In this document: positions 30,799-41,057 of the stretch, in pieces
How the letters are laid out: each line of letters opens with the position of its first letter
How positions within the stretch are numbered: position 1 is the stretch's first letter
NCBI RefSeq assembly: GCF_013623905.1
Contig: NZ_JABKDD010000009.1
Location: 1 to 64,000, forward strand
Reading direction: 5' to 3'
Source: Brevibacterium sediminis
Lineage (GTDB): Bacteria > Actinomycetota > Actinomycetes > Actinomycetales > Brevibacteriaceae
DNA length: 64,000 bases
Position numbers and translations under genes: made by a program
The notes under the pieces: generated by a model
Database searches by the model: none
What the model was told of the DNA's origin: nothing
The model's input: only the letters and a program-made list of their open reading frames with translations

Positions 30799-31992
30799 TC
30801 AGGCGTTGATCTTGGTGACTCGACCGGCGCCGACGGTGCGTCCACCCTCGCGGATAGCGAAGCGGAGGCCGTCCTCCATAGCGATCGGCTGGATGAGCTC
30901 GACCGACATGTCGGTGTTGTCGCCGGGCATGACCATCTCGGTGCCCTCAGGCAGCGTGATGACGCCGGTGACGTCCGTGGTCCGGAAGTAGAACTGCGGA
31001 CGGTAGTTCGAGTAGAACGGGTTGTGACGTCCGCCCTCGTCCTTGCTCAGGATGTAGACCTGAGCTTCGAACTTGGTGTGCGGGGTGATCGAACCCGGCT
31101 TCACGATGACCTGACCGCGCTCCACGTCTTCGCGCTTGGTGCCGCGCAGAAGCAGACCGACGTTCTCACCTGCACGGGCATCCGGCAGGGTCTTGCGGAA
31201 CATCTCGATGGCGGTGACGGTCGTCTTGGACGACTTCTCCTTGATGCCGACGATTTCGATTTCGTCGTTCGGCAGGAGGACGCCGCGCTCGACACGACCG
31301 GTGACGACGGTTCCACGACCGGTGATCGTGAAGACGTCCTCAACAGGCATGAGGAACGGCTTGTCGACATCGCGCTCCGGCTCGGGAACGTTCTCGTCGA
31401 CGGCTTCCATGAGTTCCTGAACGCTCTTGACCCACTTCTCGTCGCCTTCCAGCGCCTTGAGAGCGGACACCGGGACGACAGGAGCGTTGTCTCCGTCGAA
31501 TTCCTGGCTGGAGAGCAGATCGCGAACCTCGAATTCGACGAGCTCGAGGAGCTCTTCGTCATCGACCATGTCGGACTTGTTCAGAGCCACGACGATGTAG
31601 GGAACGCCGACCTGACGAGCGAGCAGCACGTGCTCACGGGTCTGGGGCATCGGGCCGTCGGTGGCGGCAACGACGAGGATCGCACCGTCCATCTGAGCGG
31701 CACCGGTGATCATGTTCTTCACGTAGTCGGCGTGACCCGGGGCATCGACGTGAGCGTAGTGACGCTTCTCCGTCTGGTACTCAACGTGCGAGACGTTGAT
31801 GGTGATGCCGCGCTCCTTCTCCTCAGGTGCGTTGTCGACCTGGTCGAAGGCGCGAGCCTCGTTGAGATCCGGGTACTGATCCGCCAGGACCTTGGTGATC
31901 GCAGCGGTCAGGGTGGTCTTTCCGTGGTCAACGTGGCCGATGGTGCCGATGTTGACGTGCGGCTTAGTCCGTTCGAAACTAGCCTTTGCCAC
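30799..31992 (-). CDS. tuf: Elongation factor Tu
   Basis: A 397-aa translational GTPase delivering aminoacyl-tRNA. The G motifs [18 protein letters not shown] and NKSDM are present, followed by the two beta-barrel domains. The frame is open upstream, but a GTG at 31992 preceded by GAGGAGG gives exactly the family start ([15 protein letters not shown]) and the normal length. It is last in rpsL-rpsG-fusA-tuf. A small AT-rich palindrome lies just upstream. Confidence 0.98.
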   Translation of the reverse strand: MAKASFERTKPHVNIGTIGHVDHGKTTLTAAITKVLADQYPDLNEARAFDQVDNAPEEKERGITINVSHVEYQTEKRHYAHVDAPGHADYVKNMITGAAQMDGAILVVAATDGPMPQTREHVLLARQVGVPYIVVALNKSDMVDDEELLELVEFEVRDLLSSQEFDGDNAPVVPVSALKALEGDEKWVKSVQELMEAVDENVPEPERDVDKPFLMPVEDVFTITGRGTVVTGRVERGVLLPNDEIEIVGIKEKSSKTTVTAIEMFRKTLPDARAGENVGLLLRGTKREDVERGQVIVKPGSITPHTKFEAQVYILSKDEGGRHNPFYSNYRPQFYFRTTDVTGVITLPEGTEMVMPGDNTDMSVELIQPIAMEDGLRFAIREGGRTVGAGRVTKINA

Positions 31993-32016
31993 TGGGTTCC
32001 TCCTCGTGGTTGTCAA

Positions 32017-32037
32017 AAGATATGCGGTTCATATCTT
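32017..32037. promoter_or_regulatory. AT-rich palindrome directly upstream of tuf
   Basis: AAGATATG and CATATCTT form perfect 8-bp arms around a 5-nt loop, about 15 bp before the tuf ribosome site, in a GC-rich genome. On the mRNA the stem is followed by UUUU. It may be a weak attenuator, a processing site or an operator for a tuf-only promoter. Confidence 0.5.
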
Positions 32038-32108
32038 AGACCTTTTGTTGGTTATCTTTCATTCCGGCGACCATGTTCTTGATCACCGGGGCGACCGGAA
32101 TTCGGAGA

Positions 32109-34214
32109 TTACTCTCCGCCGCGCACCTTCTGGATGATCTCCTCGGCAACAGCCTTCGGGACCTCCGCATAGCTGGAGAACGTCATCGAGTACACCGCAC
32201 GGCCCTGGGTCTTCGACCGCAGATCACCGATGTAACCGAACATCTCCGAGAGCGGGACCACAGCCTTGACGACCTTCACACCGGAAGCATCGTCCATCGA
32301 CTGAATCTGTCCACGCCGGGAATTCAGGTCGCCGATGACGTCACCCATGTATTCCTCAGGGGTACGCACCTCGACGTCCATGACCGGTTCGAGAAGAACC
32401 GGGTTCGCCCGCTGGACAGCCTCCTTGAAGACCATCGAGCCGGCGATCTTGAATGCCATCTCCGAAGAGTCGACATCGTGGTAGGCGCCGTCGACCAGAG
32501 TGGCCTTGACTCCCACCATGGGGTAACCGGCGAGGGCACCGAACTGCATGGCGTCCTGGATGCCGGCGTCGACGCTCGGAATGTACTCGCGCGGAACGCG
32601 TCCGCCCGTGATGGCATTCTCGAACTCGTAAATCGTATCGCCTTCGACCTCGAGGGGCTCGAAGGTGACCTGGACCTTCGCGAACTGTCCCGATCCACCC
32701 GTCTGCTTCTTGTGGGTGTAATCGTACTTCTCGACAGTGCGACGGATGGTCTCGCGGTAGGCGACCTGCGGCTTGCCGACGTTCGCCTCGACCTTGAACT
32801 CGCGACGCATGCGGTCGACGAGGATGTCGAGGTGCAGCTCGCCCATTCCGCGGATGACGGTCTGGCCGGTCTCGTCGTCAAGCTCGACCTGGTATGTCGG
32901 GTCTTCCTTGACGAACTTCTGGATGGCCGAGGACAGCTTCTCCTGGTCGCCCTTGGTCTTCGGCTCGATGGCCACGGAGATCACAGGCTCCGGGAAGGTC
33001 ATCGATTCGAGAGCGATCGGGTTCGCCGGGTCGCTCAGGGTGTCGCCCGTCGTGGTCTCCTTGAGACCGATAAAGGCGTAGATGTGACCTGCGAATGCCT
33101 CTTCGACAGGGTTCTCCTTGTTGGAGTGCATCTGGAAGAGCTTCCCGATGCGCTCCTTCTTGCCCGACGAGGTGTTGAGCACCTGATCACCGGACTTGAC
33201 GTGACCGGAGTACACGCGCACGTAGGTCAGCGATCCGAAGAACGGGTGCGAGGCGACCTTGAAGGCCAGAGCCGAGAACGGCTCGTCCGTCGAAGGCTTG
33301 CGGGTCAGTTCCTCTTCGTCGTTGTTCGGGTTGTGTCCGATCATCGGAGGCACGTCGAGCGGCGACGGGAGGTAGTCGATGACCGCGTCGAGCATGGGCT
33401 GCACGCCCTTGTTCTTGTACGCGGAACCGCACATGACCGGGAAGGCCTCGGACTTGATGACGAGTTCGCGGATACCGGCCTTGACGTCAGCCGTCGTGAG
33501 CTCTTCGCCCTCGAGGTACTTCTCCATGAGCTCCTCCGAGCTCTCGGCGACGTCCTCGACGAGCTGCGCACGGTACTGAACAGCCTTGTCCTTGAGATCC
33601 TCGGGGATCTCGATCTCGGTGATGTCCTGACCCATCTTGGTCTCATCGGGCCAGACATAGGCCTTCATCTCAAGCAGATCGACGATACCGGCGAAGTCGC
33701 TTTCGGCACCGATCGGAAGCTGAATGACCAGCGGCTTCGCGCCGAGACGTTCCTTGATGGTGTCGACGGTGAAGTAGAAGTCAGCACCGAGCTTGTCCAT
33801 CTTGTTGACGAAGCAGACGCGCGGAACGTCGTACTTGTCGGCCTGACGCCACACGGTCTCGGACTGGGGCTCAACGCCCTCCTTGCCGTCGAACACAGCG
33901 ACAGCGCCGTCGAGGACGCGCAGCGAACGCTCGACCTCGACCGTGAAGTCAACGTGACCGGGGGTGTCGATGATGTTGATCTGATTATCGTGCCAGTAGC
34001 AGGTCGTCGCGGCCGACGTGATCGTGATGCCGCGTTCCTTCTCCTGGTCCATCCAGTCCATGGTGCCGGCGCCGTCGTGGGTCTCGCCCATCTTGTAGTT
34101 CACGCCGGTGTAGAAGAGGATGCGTTCGGTCGTAGTTGTCTTACCGGCATCGATATGGGCCATGATGCCGATATTACGGACCTTGTTCAGGTCGCTGAGC
34201 ACGTCAAGTGCCAC
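32109..34214 (-). CDS. fusA: Elongation factor G
   Basis: A 701-aa translocase GTPase. G1 [10 protein letters not shown]3 DTPGHVDFT and G4 [10 protein letters not shown] are intact, followed by domains II-V with the family C-terminal [18 protein letters not shown]. Length is standard. It follows rpsG by ~100 bp and precedes tuf by ~115 bp. Confidence 0.98.
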   Translation of the reverse strand: MALDVLSDLNKVRNIGIMAHIDAGKTTTTERILFYTGVNYKMGETHDGAGTMDWMDQEKERGITITSAATTCYWHDNQINIIDTPGHVDFTVEVERSLRVLDGAVAVFDGKEGVEPQSETVWRQADKYDVPRVCFVNKMDKLGADFYFTVDTIKERLGAKPLVIQLPIGAESDFAGIVDLLEMKAYVWPDETKMGQDITEIEIPEDLKDKAVQYRAQLVEDVAESSEELMEKYLEGEELTTADVKAGIRELVIKSEAFPVMCGSAYKNKGVQPMLDAVIDYLPSPLDVPPMIGHNPNNDEEELTRKPSTDEPFSALAFKVASHPFFGSLTYVRVYSGHVKSGDQVLNTSSGKKERIGKLFQMHSNKENPVEEAFAGHIYAFIGLKETTTGDTLSDPANPIALESMTFPEPVISVAIEPKTKGDQEKLSSAIQKFVKEDPTYQVELDDETGQTVIRGMGELHLDILVDRMRREFKVEANVGKPQVAYRETIRRTVEKYDYTHKKQTGGSGQFAKVQVTFEPLEVEGDTIYEFENAITGGRVPREYIPSVDAGIQDAMQFGALAGYPMVGVKATLVDGAYHDVDSSEMAFKIAGSMVFKEAVQRANPVLLEPVMDVEVRTPEEYMGDVIGDLNSRRGQIQSMDDASGVKVVKAVVPLSEMFGYIGDLRSKTQGRAVYSMTFSSYAEVPKAVAEEIIQKVRGGE

Positions 34215-34313
34215 GGTGTCTCTCTCTCAATCGATGATTTGCTCGACTCCCCTGCGCTGCCGGCCGACAGAACTCACGGACGAGGTCCGCCGACCGGCGC
34301 ACAGGGCAGGCGA

Positions 34314-34784
34314 CTACCAGCGGTAGTGGGCGAAGGCCTTGTTGGACTCGGCCATCTTGTGAGTGTCCTCGCGGCGCTTGACTGCTGCGCCGAGGCCGTT
34401 GCCGGCGTCCAGGATCTCATTCATGAGTCGTTCGGTCATGGTCTTCTCACGGCGCTGGCGGGAGTATCCCACGAGCCACCGCAGAGCCAGGGTGGTCGAA
34501 CGAGCCGGACGAACATCAATCGGCACCTGGTAGGTCGCGCCGCCGACACGGCGGGAGCGGACCTCGAGGGACGGACGGATGTTGTCGAGAGCCTTCTTCA
34601 GGTTGACAACGGGGTCGTTGCCGTTCTTCTCGCGGGTGCCTTCGAGGGCACCGTAGACGATCCGCTCTGCGGTCGAGCGCTTGCCGTCGAGCAGGATCTT
34701 GTTGATCAGCTGCGTGACGAGCGGTGAGCTGAAGACCGGGTCAACGACGATCGGTCGCTTGGGTGCAGGACCTTTACGTGGCAT
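34314..34784 (-). CDS. rpsG: Small-subunit ribosomal protein uS7
   Basis: A 156-aa S7, [18 protein letters not shown], with the conserved [18 protein letters not shown] and the C-terminal NKAFAHYRW. In E. coli S7 represses the str operon by binding between rpsL and rpsG; here that junction is a TAATG overlap, leaving no such spacer. The long frame upstream is only the shadow of rpsL. Confidence 0.97.
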   Translation of the reverse strand: MPRKGPAPKRPIVVDPVFSSPLVTQLINKILLDGKRSTAERIVYGALEGTREKNGNDPVVNLKKALDNIRPSLEVRSRRVGGATYQVPIDVRPARSTTLALRWLVGYSRQRREKTMTERLMNEILDAGNGLGAAVKRREDTHKMAESNKAFAHYRW

Positions 34785-35158
34785 TACTTCTTCTCCCTCT
34801 TCGCACCGTACTTGCTGCGGGCCTGCTGGCGACCCTTGACACCCTGGGTGTCGAGCGAACCGCGGACGATCCGGTAGCGAACACCGGGCAGATCCTTGAC
34901 GCGGCCACCGCGCACGAGCACGATCGAGTGCTCCTGCAGGTTGTGTCCCTCGCCCGGGATGTATGCGGTCACTTCGATCTGGCTCGAAAGCTTGACACGA
35001 GCGACCTTGCGAAGAGCCGAGTTCGGCTTCTTGGGGGTAGTGGTGTACACACGGGTGCACACTCCACGACGCTGCGGGCTGCCCTTGAGGGCAGGAGCGT
35101 CCGATCCTGCTGTATTGACATGCCGTCCCTTGCGGACGAGCTGTTGGATAGTCGGCAC
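34784..35158 (-). CDS. rpsL: Small-subunit ribosomal protein uS12
   Basis: A 124-aa decoding-centre protein, [15 protein letters not shown]. The two streptomycin-sensitive lysines (E. coli K43 and K88 equivalents) are retained in [13 protein letters not shown] and [12 protein letters not shown], so no classical resistance change is present. It heads the str operon and overlaps rpsG. Confidence 0.98.
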   Translation of the reverse strand: MPTIQQLVRKGRHVNTAGSDAPALKGSPQRRGVCTRVYTTTPKKPNSALRKVARVKLSSQIEVTAYIPGEGHNLQEHSIVLVRGGRVKDLPGVRYRIVRGSLDTQGVKGRQQARSKYGAKREKK

Positions 35159-35451
35159 TAAGCGTTCTCCATTTGCTTCTCGATAGACCTAATTCCCAAT
35201 TCCGGCCACGACCGCAGTCGTCTCTGTGAACCGTGGGACATATCCGACCGGACACCGGGTGAAGCTTGGCTCCCGATGCCAGTAACCACGCGAGTCATCG
35301 ACCCCTGCGCCCGGGTGTGTCGCAAGGACACGGAAGCGCAGCGACGACTTCTCGGCGGCCTGCAGCGACGACTTCTCTCAAGGATTCCGGGCCTCACAGA
35401 ACACCCGGCAGGATCGATCGACGACGCAGATAACACAATCAGTCGCCTACC

Positions 35452-35481
35452 AGAATATCTCTCTCGAGCACGTCTGGTCAA
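35452..35481 (-). promoter_or_regulatory. Promoter of the str operon (rpsL)
   Basis: The minus strand has TTGACC (35476-35481), an 18-nt spacer and TATTCT (35452-35457). It is the best promoter match in the window. Transcription from it gives a leader of roughly 285 nt before rpsL. Confidence 0.7.
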
Positions 35482-35679
35482 AATGGCGATCATGCATCCT
35501 ACCCCGCCCTGCCGCGGAAATCACGCTCCAGATGGTTCACCCCGAGGATCACGCCTCTCACCTCGGACGACTCAGAACCACGTCATGTTCCTCGACTGCC
35601 GTCGAACCGCACCACCCGGACACCGGCACCCGCAGCGCGTCCCGACGGCCGCCTCGGCGAGAACCTGTCATCACTTTCC

Positions 35680-35708
35680 TTGACTCGTTCAAGAGAAGCA
35701 GGCATTCT
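35680..35708 (+). promoter_or_regulatory. furA promoter predicting a leaderless mRNA
   Basis: TTGACT (35680-35685), a 17-nt spacer and CATTCT (35703-35708). The expected start of transcription, 7 nt after the -10, is the G of the furA GTG codon at 35715. No ribosome site is present. Confidence 0.6.
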
Positions 35709-35714
35709 GGTGCT

Positions 35715-36191
35715 GTGAACGGGACGAAGCATGAACACGACGAAGACGCCGCCGCAGCTCTGCGGCAGACGTCGCTGCGTGTGACGAAACAGCGGGTCGC
35801 AGTCCTCGATGCCGTGCGGGATCACCCGCATGCGGATACCGAGACCGTGATCCGCTCGGTGCGGGAATCGCTGCCGGCGGTCTCCCACCAGGCTGTCTAT
35901 GACTCGCTCCACACTCTCACCGAGGTAGGGCTGCTGCGCTGCATCAAGCCTTCGGGCTCGGTGGCTCGGTACGAGCGCCGGATCGGGGACAATCACCATC
36001 ATCTGGTGTGCCGGTCATGCAGTCTCATCGTCGATGTCGACTGCACGATCGGTCAGGCTCCGTGCCTGACGCCGTCCCACGATGCCGGCTTCGTCATCGA
36101 TCAGGCCGAAGTGACATTCTGGGGCATGTGCCCCGACTGCACGGCCGCCGGTGCTCAGCTGACCGGCGACGATCAGTTCTCGGCCGTGTGA
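35715..36191 (+). CDS. furA: Fur-family regulator (FurA/CatR type) of katG
   Basis: A 158-aa Fur-family repressor. The winged helix covers about residues 15-85 (LRVTKQRVAVLDAV, VSHQAVYDSLHTL). The metal/dimer region has NHHHLVCRSCSLIVDVDC and a C-terminal CPDC pair, giving two CxxC elements. The position directly upstream of katG in the same direction is the classic FurA-KatG arrangement, so it likely represses itself and katG and is relieved by peroxide or metal change. The GTG at 35715 is chosen for length and the promoter placement; upstream in-frame codons add low-quality sequence. Confidence 0.88.
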   Translation: MNGTKHEHDEDAAAALRQTSLRVTKQRVAVLDAVRDHPHADTETVIRSVRESLPAVSHQAVYDSLHTLTEVGLLRCIKPSGSVARYERRIGDNHHHLVCRSCSLIVDVDCTIGQAPCLTPSHDAGFVIDQAEVTFWGMCPDCTAAGAQLTGDDQFSAV

Positions 36192-36311
36192 CCCCGGCTT
36201 CCGTTCACCACCACCCGTCCTCTTTCGAGGACACGACTATGCCCTTTCTGCGAGGGTTGCCCATCCCGTCATCCGAGTCGTCGAACGCGACTCGACTGTG
36301 AAAGGAACACG

Positions 36312-38519
36312 ATGACCCAGACGACCACCGGCGGCTGCCCGGTCGCCCACACTTCCACGGAGCCGGCCGCGGCGCCGGATTCCGACCAGCTGGTCAACCC
36401 CGTCCAGGGTGATGCCAACGCTCAGTGGTGGCCGAACCGCCTCAACCTCAAGATCCTCGCCAAGGGTCAGCCGGCACGCGACCCCATGGACCCTGACTTC
36501 GACTACGACGCGGAGTTCAACAGCCTCGACTACTTCCAGCTCAAGGCCGACATCGAAGCCCTGCAGAAGGACAACCAGGACTGGTGGTCCGCTGATTTCG
36601 GACACTACGGTCCGTTCATGATCCGCATGGCCTGGCACTCGGCCGGCACCTACCGCGTGCAGGACGGCCGCGGAGGCGGCGGCGAGGGTCAGCAGCGCTT
36701 CGCACCTCTGAACTCCTGGCCCGACAATGTCTCGCTCGACAAGGCTCGCCGTCTGCTGTGGCCGGTGAAGAAGAAGTACGGAAAGAAGATCTCCTGGGCC
36801 GACCTCTTCATCCTCGCCGGCAACGTCGCGCTCGAGTCGATGGGCTTCAAGACCTTCGGCTTCGCCGGCGGACGCAAGGACGTCTGGGAACCCGACAATG
36901 ATGTGTACTGGGGCTCCGAGACCGAATGGCTGGGCACCGACAAACGCTACGTGGGCAACCGTGAGCTGCAGAAGCCCCTGGCGGCGACGACCATGGGCCT
37001 CATCTACGTCAACCCCGAGGGCCCGGAGGGCGAACCCGATCCGGTCAAGGCCGCGATCGACATCCGCGAGACCTTCGGACGCATGGCCATGAACGACGAG
37101 GAGACCGTCGCCCTCATCGCCGGCGGACACACCTTCGGCAAGACGCACGGCGCCGGTCCCGAATCGCACAAGGGAGCCGACCCGGAAGCCGCTCCGCTCG
37201 AAGAGCAGGGCCTGGGCTGGAAGTCCGATTTCGGCACGGGGCAGGGCAACGACTCCATCGGCTCGGGCATCGAGGTCACGTGGACCTACCACCCGACCCG
37301 CTGGGACAACGAGTTCTTCCACATTCTCTTCGCCTACGAGTGGGAGGTCTTCGAGAACGAAGGCGGACACCTGCAGTGGCGTCCCAAAGACGGCGGCGGG
37401 GACGATATGGTCCCCATGGCCCAGGGCGACGGACGTCGCGAGCCCCGTATGCTCACGACCGACCTGTCGCTGCGCTTCGACCCGGCGTACGAGAAGATCT
37501 CGCGCCGCTTCAAGGACGACCAGAAAGCGTTCGAAGATGCTTTCGCTCGCGCCTGGTTCAAGCTCACCCACCGCGATATGGGCCCGGCGACCCGTTACCT
37601 CGGCCCCGAAGCTCCGAGCGAAGAGCTCATCTGGCAGGACCCGGTTCCGGCCGGCACCCCGCTCGATGACGCCGGCCTCGAAGCCGTCAAGTCCGCCGTC
37701 CGCGAGTCCGGGTTGACCGTCTCGCAGCTCGTGTCGACGACATGGGCCGCGGCCTCGTCGCACCGCGTCTCGGACATGCGCGGCGGCGTCAACGGAGGTC
37801 GTCTCCGTCTCGAACCGCAGCGCAGCTGGGAGGCCAATGAGCCTGCCAAGCTCGCCGAGGTGCTTCCCGTGCTCGAGGGCATCGCCGAGTCCACCGGCGC
37901 ATCGTTTGCCGATGTGCTGGCGATCGCCGGTGCTGTCGGCGTCGAGACCGCTGCCGCGGCGGCCGGTCACTCGATCACGGTTCCGGTCTCCACCGGACGC
38001 GGCGACGCCACCCAGGAACAGACCGATGTCGACTCGTTCGGCTACCTCGAGCCGACCCACGACGGTTTCCGCAACTACCTCACCGAGGGACTTCCGCTCA
38101 AGGCCGAGTACCTCCTGCTCGACAAGGCCAGCCTGCTGGGTCTCACCCCGCCGGAGCTCACGGTCCTCATCGGCGGGCTCCGCGTCCTCGGTGCGAACTA
38201 CGAAGATTCCGAGCTCGGTGTCTTCACCGATCGCCCCGGCGAGCTGACGAACGACTTCTTCGTCAATCTGCTCGACCTCGGTAACGTCTGGAAGCCCGTC
38301 GGACCGTCAGAGACGGCCAATGTCTACGAGTGCTTCTCCCCCGAGGGCGAGAAGCTGTGGACCGGCAGCCGGATCGACCTCCTGTTCGGAGCGAACTCCG
38401 AACTGCGTGCGATCGCCGAGGTCTACGGCTCGGATGACGCGAACGAGAAGTTCGTCGCCGACTTCGTCAAGGCCTGGACGAAGCTCGTCGAAGCCGACCG
38501 CTTCGACCTCAAGCGCTGA
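36312..38519 (+). CDS. katG: Catalase-peroxidase KatG
   Basis: A 735-aa bifunctional haem enzyme that removes hydrogen peroxide. The distal triad is R105, W108 and H109 ([13 protein letters not shown]). The proximal His is H273 in [11 protein letters not shown]. The Met-Tyr-Trp cofactor residues are W108, Y232 and M258. The serine equivalent to M. tuberculosis S315 is kept ([10 protein letters not shown]). An AAAGGAA site precedes the ATG. It lies 120 bp after furA, with a short hairpin (36217-36232) between, and has its own terminator. Confidence 0.98.
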   Translation: MTQTTTGGCPVAHTSTEPAAAPDSDQLVNPVQGDANAQWWPNRLNLKILAKGQPARDPMDPDFDYDAEFNSLDYFQLKADIEALQKDNQDWWSADFGHYGPFMIRMAWHSAGTYRVQDGRGGGGEGQQRFAPLNSWPDNVSLDKARRLLWPVKKKYGKKISWADLFILAGNVALESMGFKTFGFAGGRKDVWEPDNDVYWGSETEWLGTDKRYVGNRELQKPLAATTMGLIYVNPEGPEGEPDPVKAAIDIRETFGRMAMNDEETVALIAGGHTFGKTHGAGPESHKGADPEAAPLEEQGLGWKSDFGTGQGNDSIGSGIEVTWTYHPTRWDNEFFHILFAYEWEVFENEGGHLQWRPKDGGGDDMVPMAQGDGRREPRMLTTDLSLRFDPAYEKISRRFKDDQKAFEDAFARAWFKLTHRDMGPATRYLGPEAPSEELIWQDPVPAGTPLDDAGLEAVKSAVRESGLTVSQLVSTTWAAASSHRVSDMRGGVNGGRLRLEPQRSWEANEPAKLAEVLPVLEGIAESTGASFADVLAIAGAVGVETAAAAAGHSITVPVSTGRGDATQEQTDVDSFGYLEPTHDGFRNYLTEGLPLKAEYLLLDKASLLGLTPPELTVLIGGLRVLGANYEDSELGVFTDRPGELTNDFFVNLLDLGNVWKPVGPSETANVYECFSPEGEKLWTGSRIDLLFGANSELRAIAEVYGSDDANEKFVADFVKAWTKLVEADRFDLKR

Positions 38520-38557
38520 TCCGGCGACGGTCACCGAGGTGACCGACGCGTCAGCAT

Positions 38558-38591
38558 GACGATGCCCCCACCGATCGGTGGGGGCATCGTC
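38558..38591. terminator. Bidirectional terminator after katG
   Basis: A 17-bp perfect inverted repeat, GACGATGCCCCCACCGA and its complement, is followed by CTTT. It lies between katG and the convergent glycine-rich protein gene and can serve both. Confidence 0.85.
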
Positions 38592-38617
38592 TTTGCTGCG
38601 CCGATATCAGACAGCGT

Positions 38618-39430
38618 TCACTCCTCCCGGTTGAGGACGGCGAATCCGGTGAAGATCCGGTCGAAGTGCGTGACGGCTGCGTTCTCGATCGTCGTCTCGT
38701 CGGTGTCCGCCGACGTGGTGCCAGCGCCTGCGTCCGATCCGTCGGAGTCAGAGGCGCTGCCGTCCGAGCTGGATCCGTCAGAGCTGGATCCGTCAGAGGA
38801 GCTCCCGGAGTCGGCGCTGCCGCTCTGATTACCCTGCATTCCGTTGGCCTGTCCGCCGGGCATGCCTCCGCCGTTCGATTGTCCTCCGGGCATTCCGCCG
38901 CCATTCGACTGTCCGCCGCCATCCTGAGCACCGCCCTGTTGGCCGCCCATTCCACCGGGTCCGTTCTGGCCTCCCGGGCCCTGACTCGTCCCCGAATCGT
39001 TCTTCGCCATGACCGCCGATGCACCGATCGCTCCTCCGGCGAGACCGCCGACGACGAAGAGAGCCGATCCGGCGAGCACTGCGGGGATGAGCGGGACGCG
39101 TCGCTTCTGCTTACGTGGTCCCTCGGAACCGCCGGACTGGGCGATCGGAGCGGACCGGTCATAGGGGTTCACCCACGGCCGCTGTCCCTCCGGGCTCCCG
39201 GCCCGCGGATCGGGTGCCGAGCGGGTCGTCTGCTCGCCCCATTCGTTCGCTCTGCCCTGGACCCCCGGATCCGATTGCATCGCCCAGTTGGGTCCGGCAT
39301 GAGGTCCTGCCGTGCCCTCCTGAGCTTCGACCCTACGGGTGCTGTCTGCGGCGTTCGGGCCCGACGCTGTGTTCTCCGCGTGGTTGCGGTCCGGACCGGG
39401 GTTCTGGTCGGGGTTCTGGTTCTCGGTCAT
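38618..39430 (-). CDS. Single-pass membrane protein with Gly-rich and SSDGS repeats, function unknown
   Basis: A 270-aa protein with a polar N-terminal ~105 residues, a basic stop (RKQKRR) and a hydrophobic helix at about 113-135. A low-complexity stretch follows, with two perfect GGQSNGGGMP repeats at 172-191 and SSDGS repeats around 211-225. The C-terminus is short (HFDRIFTGFAVLNREE). Basic residues before the helix predict an inside N-terminus and an outside repeat region. It is the last gene of the GT2/GT39/two-component operon and shares GGMPGG runs with the GT39 protein. I recognise no family. Confidence 0.7.
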   Translation of the reverse strand: MTENQNPDQNPGPDRNHAENTASGPNAADSTRRVEAQEGTAGPHAGPNWAMQSDPGVQGRANEWGEQTTRSAPDPRAGSPEGQRPWVNPYDRSAPIAQSGGSEGPRKQKRRVPLIPAVLAGSALFVVGGLAGGAIGASAVMAKNDSGTSQGPGGQNGPGGMGGQQGGAQDGGGQSNGGGMPGGQSNGGGMPGGQANGMQGNQSGSADSGSSSDGSSSDGSSSDGSASDSDGSDAGAGTTSADTDETTIENAAVTHFDRIFTGFAVLNREE

Positions 39431-39521
39431 GGAATCTCCTCTGGTTGTCGGTGATTCCACTCTCCGCCGACTCGCTGTAGCCCCTCCCAGTCGTGCCTGT
39501 GGCCAACCTGTGCGACTCGCC

Positions 39522-41057
39522 TCAGGCGGCAGGCAGGCGCAGCTCGAAGCTCGTACCAGCGTCCGTGGTCGACATCGAGATGCCGCCGCGCATGAGTTCG
39601 ACGAGTCCGGCGGCGATCGACAGTCCCAGCCCCGAGGAACCTCCCTTGGCTCCGTCCTGCCGTGCCCGCGAGGGGTCTCCACGCACGAAGCGGTCGAAGA
39701 CCCGGTCCCGGATTTCGGGCGGAATGCCCCCACCGTCGTCGCTGATGCGGATCGCCACGACATCGCTGGGCAGCTGCCCGGAGACCGGCTTCCGGGCCGC
39801 CAGTGCCTCGACGTGCACGCTGGTGCCCGGGGGCGTGTGCACACAGGCGTTGGTGAGCACGATCGACACGACCCGACGGACCTGATCGGCTGCTCCGCGC
39901 ACCTCGAGGGCCTCCGGGGGAACATCGAGGGAGATCGAATGGTCGGGATTGACCACATGGGCGTCCTCGACGAGTTCGACGAGCAGGGAGGAGACGTCGA
40001 CGGTGTCCTCCCTCGTCGGCTGGCGGCCGGCTTCGAGTCGGGCGAGGAGGAGGAGATCATCGACGAGGGAGGACATCCGCATCGCTCCTGAATCGATCTT
40101 GCCCAAGGAGGTGGCCACCTCGGCGGGCAGATCATCACGGTACGGGCGGGTGAGGTCGGCCCAGCCGCGGATCGTCGCGATCGGAGTGCGCAGCTCATGG
40201 GAGGCGTCGGCGACGAAGCGGCGCATCTGCTCCGTGCCGCGGTAGCGCTCTTCGAGGGCGGAGCCGACGTGGTCGAGCATCCGATTGACCGAGGCTCCCA
40301 CATCGCCGACCTCCGTGCCCGGCACCGCCAGCTCGGCGGGAACCCGCAGCGCGAGCTCGGGTTTGCCGGCGCTCAGCTCCAGGTCGGCGACCTCCCTGGC
40401 AGTGCGGGCGACGTCGCGCAGGTCCCGCAGCTGGCGGTGGATGATCACCGCCATGAGCGCAGCCGTGGCGATGACGCCGATGAGGACGACGAACGCGGTC
40501 GTCCAGGCGGTGCGTTCGAGCGCGGAGTCCACGCTGCCCTGCGGGACACCGTAGACGGTGGTGGTTGCGCCGTCATCGAAGGCCACGACCCGGTAGGCGC
40601 CGAACCCGGGCACCCGCACGGACTCATGGGCGGATTCGCCGCCGTGAGCATCGACGTCGAGCAGGGCATCGATCGCTTCGGCGGACAAAGAGCGCGGACG
40701 GGTCAGCCCCGCCTCGGCGATGAGCCCCTCTCCCCCGTCGCCGGAATCGACGACGACGAGAGCTCCGTCGCCGACCCCCGGCTGGAAGAGATAGCGCAGA
40801 GCCGAATCGACCGCCGCCACCGAGTCGTCGCCCCCACCGGAGGCGCCCGGATTGCCGCTCGTCCCGGGGCCCGCACCGGGGCCGTCACCCGAGCGTGCAT
40901 GCGAGGTCATCGACGTCAGCTGGGCGTCGAGGTCGGTCATCAGAGATCCGCGCACGCTCAGCCAGGAGGCGGTGCCGATTCCGGCGCCGACGAGGAGGAG
41001 GACGAGACCGGCGAGGACGATGAGCCTCGTCTGCAGCCGCCAGCGACGCAGAGTCAC
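39522..41057 (-). CDS. Two-component sensor histidine kinase
   Basis: A 511-aa membrane kinase. TM1 is at about residues 11-33, followed by an extracytoplasmic sensor with low-complexity Gly/Ser/Pro. TM2 is in AFVVLIGVIATAALMAVII, then a HAMP region. The phospho-accepting His is in FVADASHELRTPIATIRG. The ATPase domain has ISDDGGGIPPEIRDRVFDRF and SSGLGLSIAAGLVE. The GTG start overlaps the response-regulator stop (GTGA), so the pair is coupled. The stimulus is unknown; the gene neighbours suggest an envelope or glycan signal. Confidence 0.92.
   Translation of the reverse strand: MTLRRWRLQTRLIVLAGLVLLLVGAGIGTASWLSVRGSLMTDLDAQLTSMTSHARSGDGPGAGPGTSGNPGASGGGDDSVAAVDSALRYLFQPGVGDGALVVVDSGDGGEGLIAEAGLTRPRSLSAEAIDALLDVDAHGGESAHESVRVPGFGAYRVVAFDDGATTTVYGVPQGSVDSALERTAWTTAFVVLIGVIATAALMAVIIHRQLRDLRDVARTAREVADLELSAGKPELALRVPAELAVPGTEVGDVGASVNRMLDHVGSALEERYRGTEQMRRFVADASHELRTPIATIRGWADLTRPYRDDLPAEVATSLGKIDSGAMRMSSLVDDLLLLARLEAGRQPTREDTVDVSSLLVELVEDAHVVNPDHSISLDVPPEALEVRGAADQVRRVVSIVLTNACVHTPPGTSVHVEALAARKPVSGQLPSDVVAIRISDDGGGIPPEIRDRVFDRFVRGDPSRARQDGAKGGSSGLGLSIAAGLVELMRGGISMSTTDAGTSFELRLPAA

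Larger units (their letters stand above)
35159..35714. other. Divergent regulatory interval between rpsL and furA
   Basis: No credible gene in 556 bp. It contains a strong rpsL promoter (35452-35481), a furA promoter at the far right (35680-35708), and a 16-nt direct repeat, GCAGCGACGACTTCTC, at 35338-35353 and 35362-35377 in the transcribed rpsL leader. Confidence 0.6.

Noticed and set aside
34785-35255. N-terminal extension of rpsG upstream of 34784
   Set aside because: It runs through rpsL in another frame; S7 family length and the TAATG overlap place the start at 34784.
38767-38802. Tandem GAGCTGGATCCGTCA units as a CRISPR or intergenic repeat
   Set aside because: They are the coding repeat for the SSDGS units of the glycine-rich membrane protein, not spacers.
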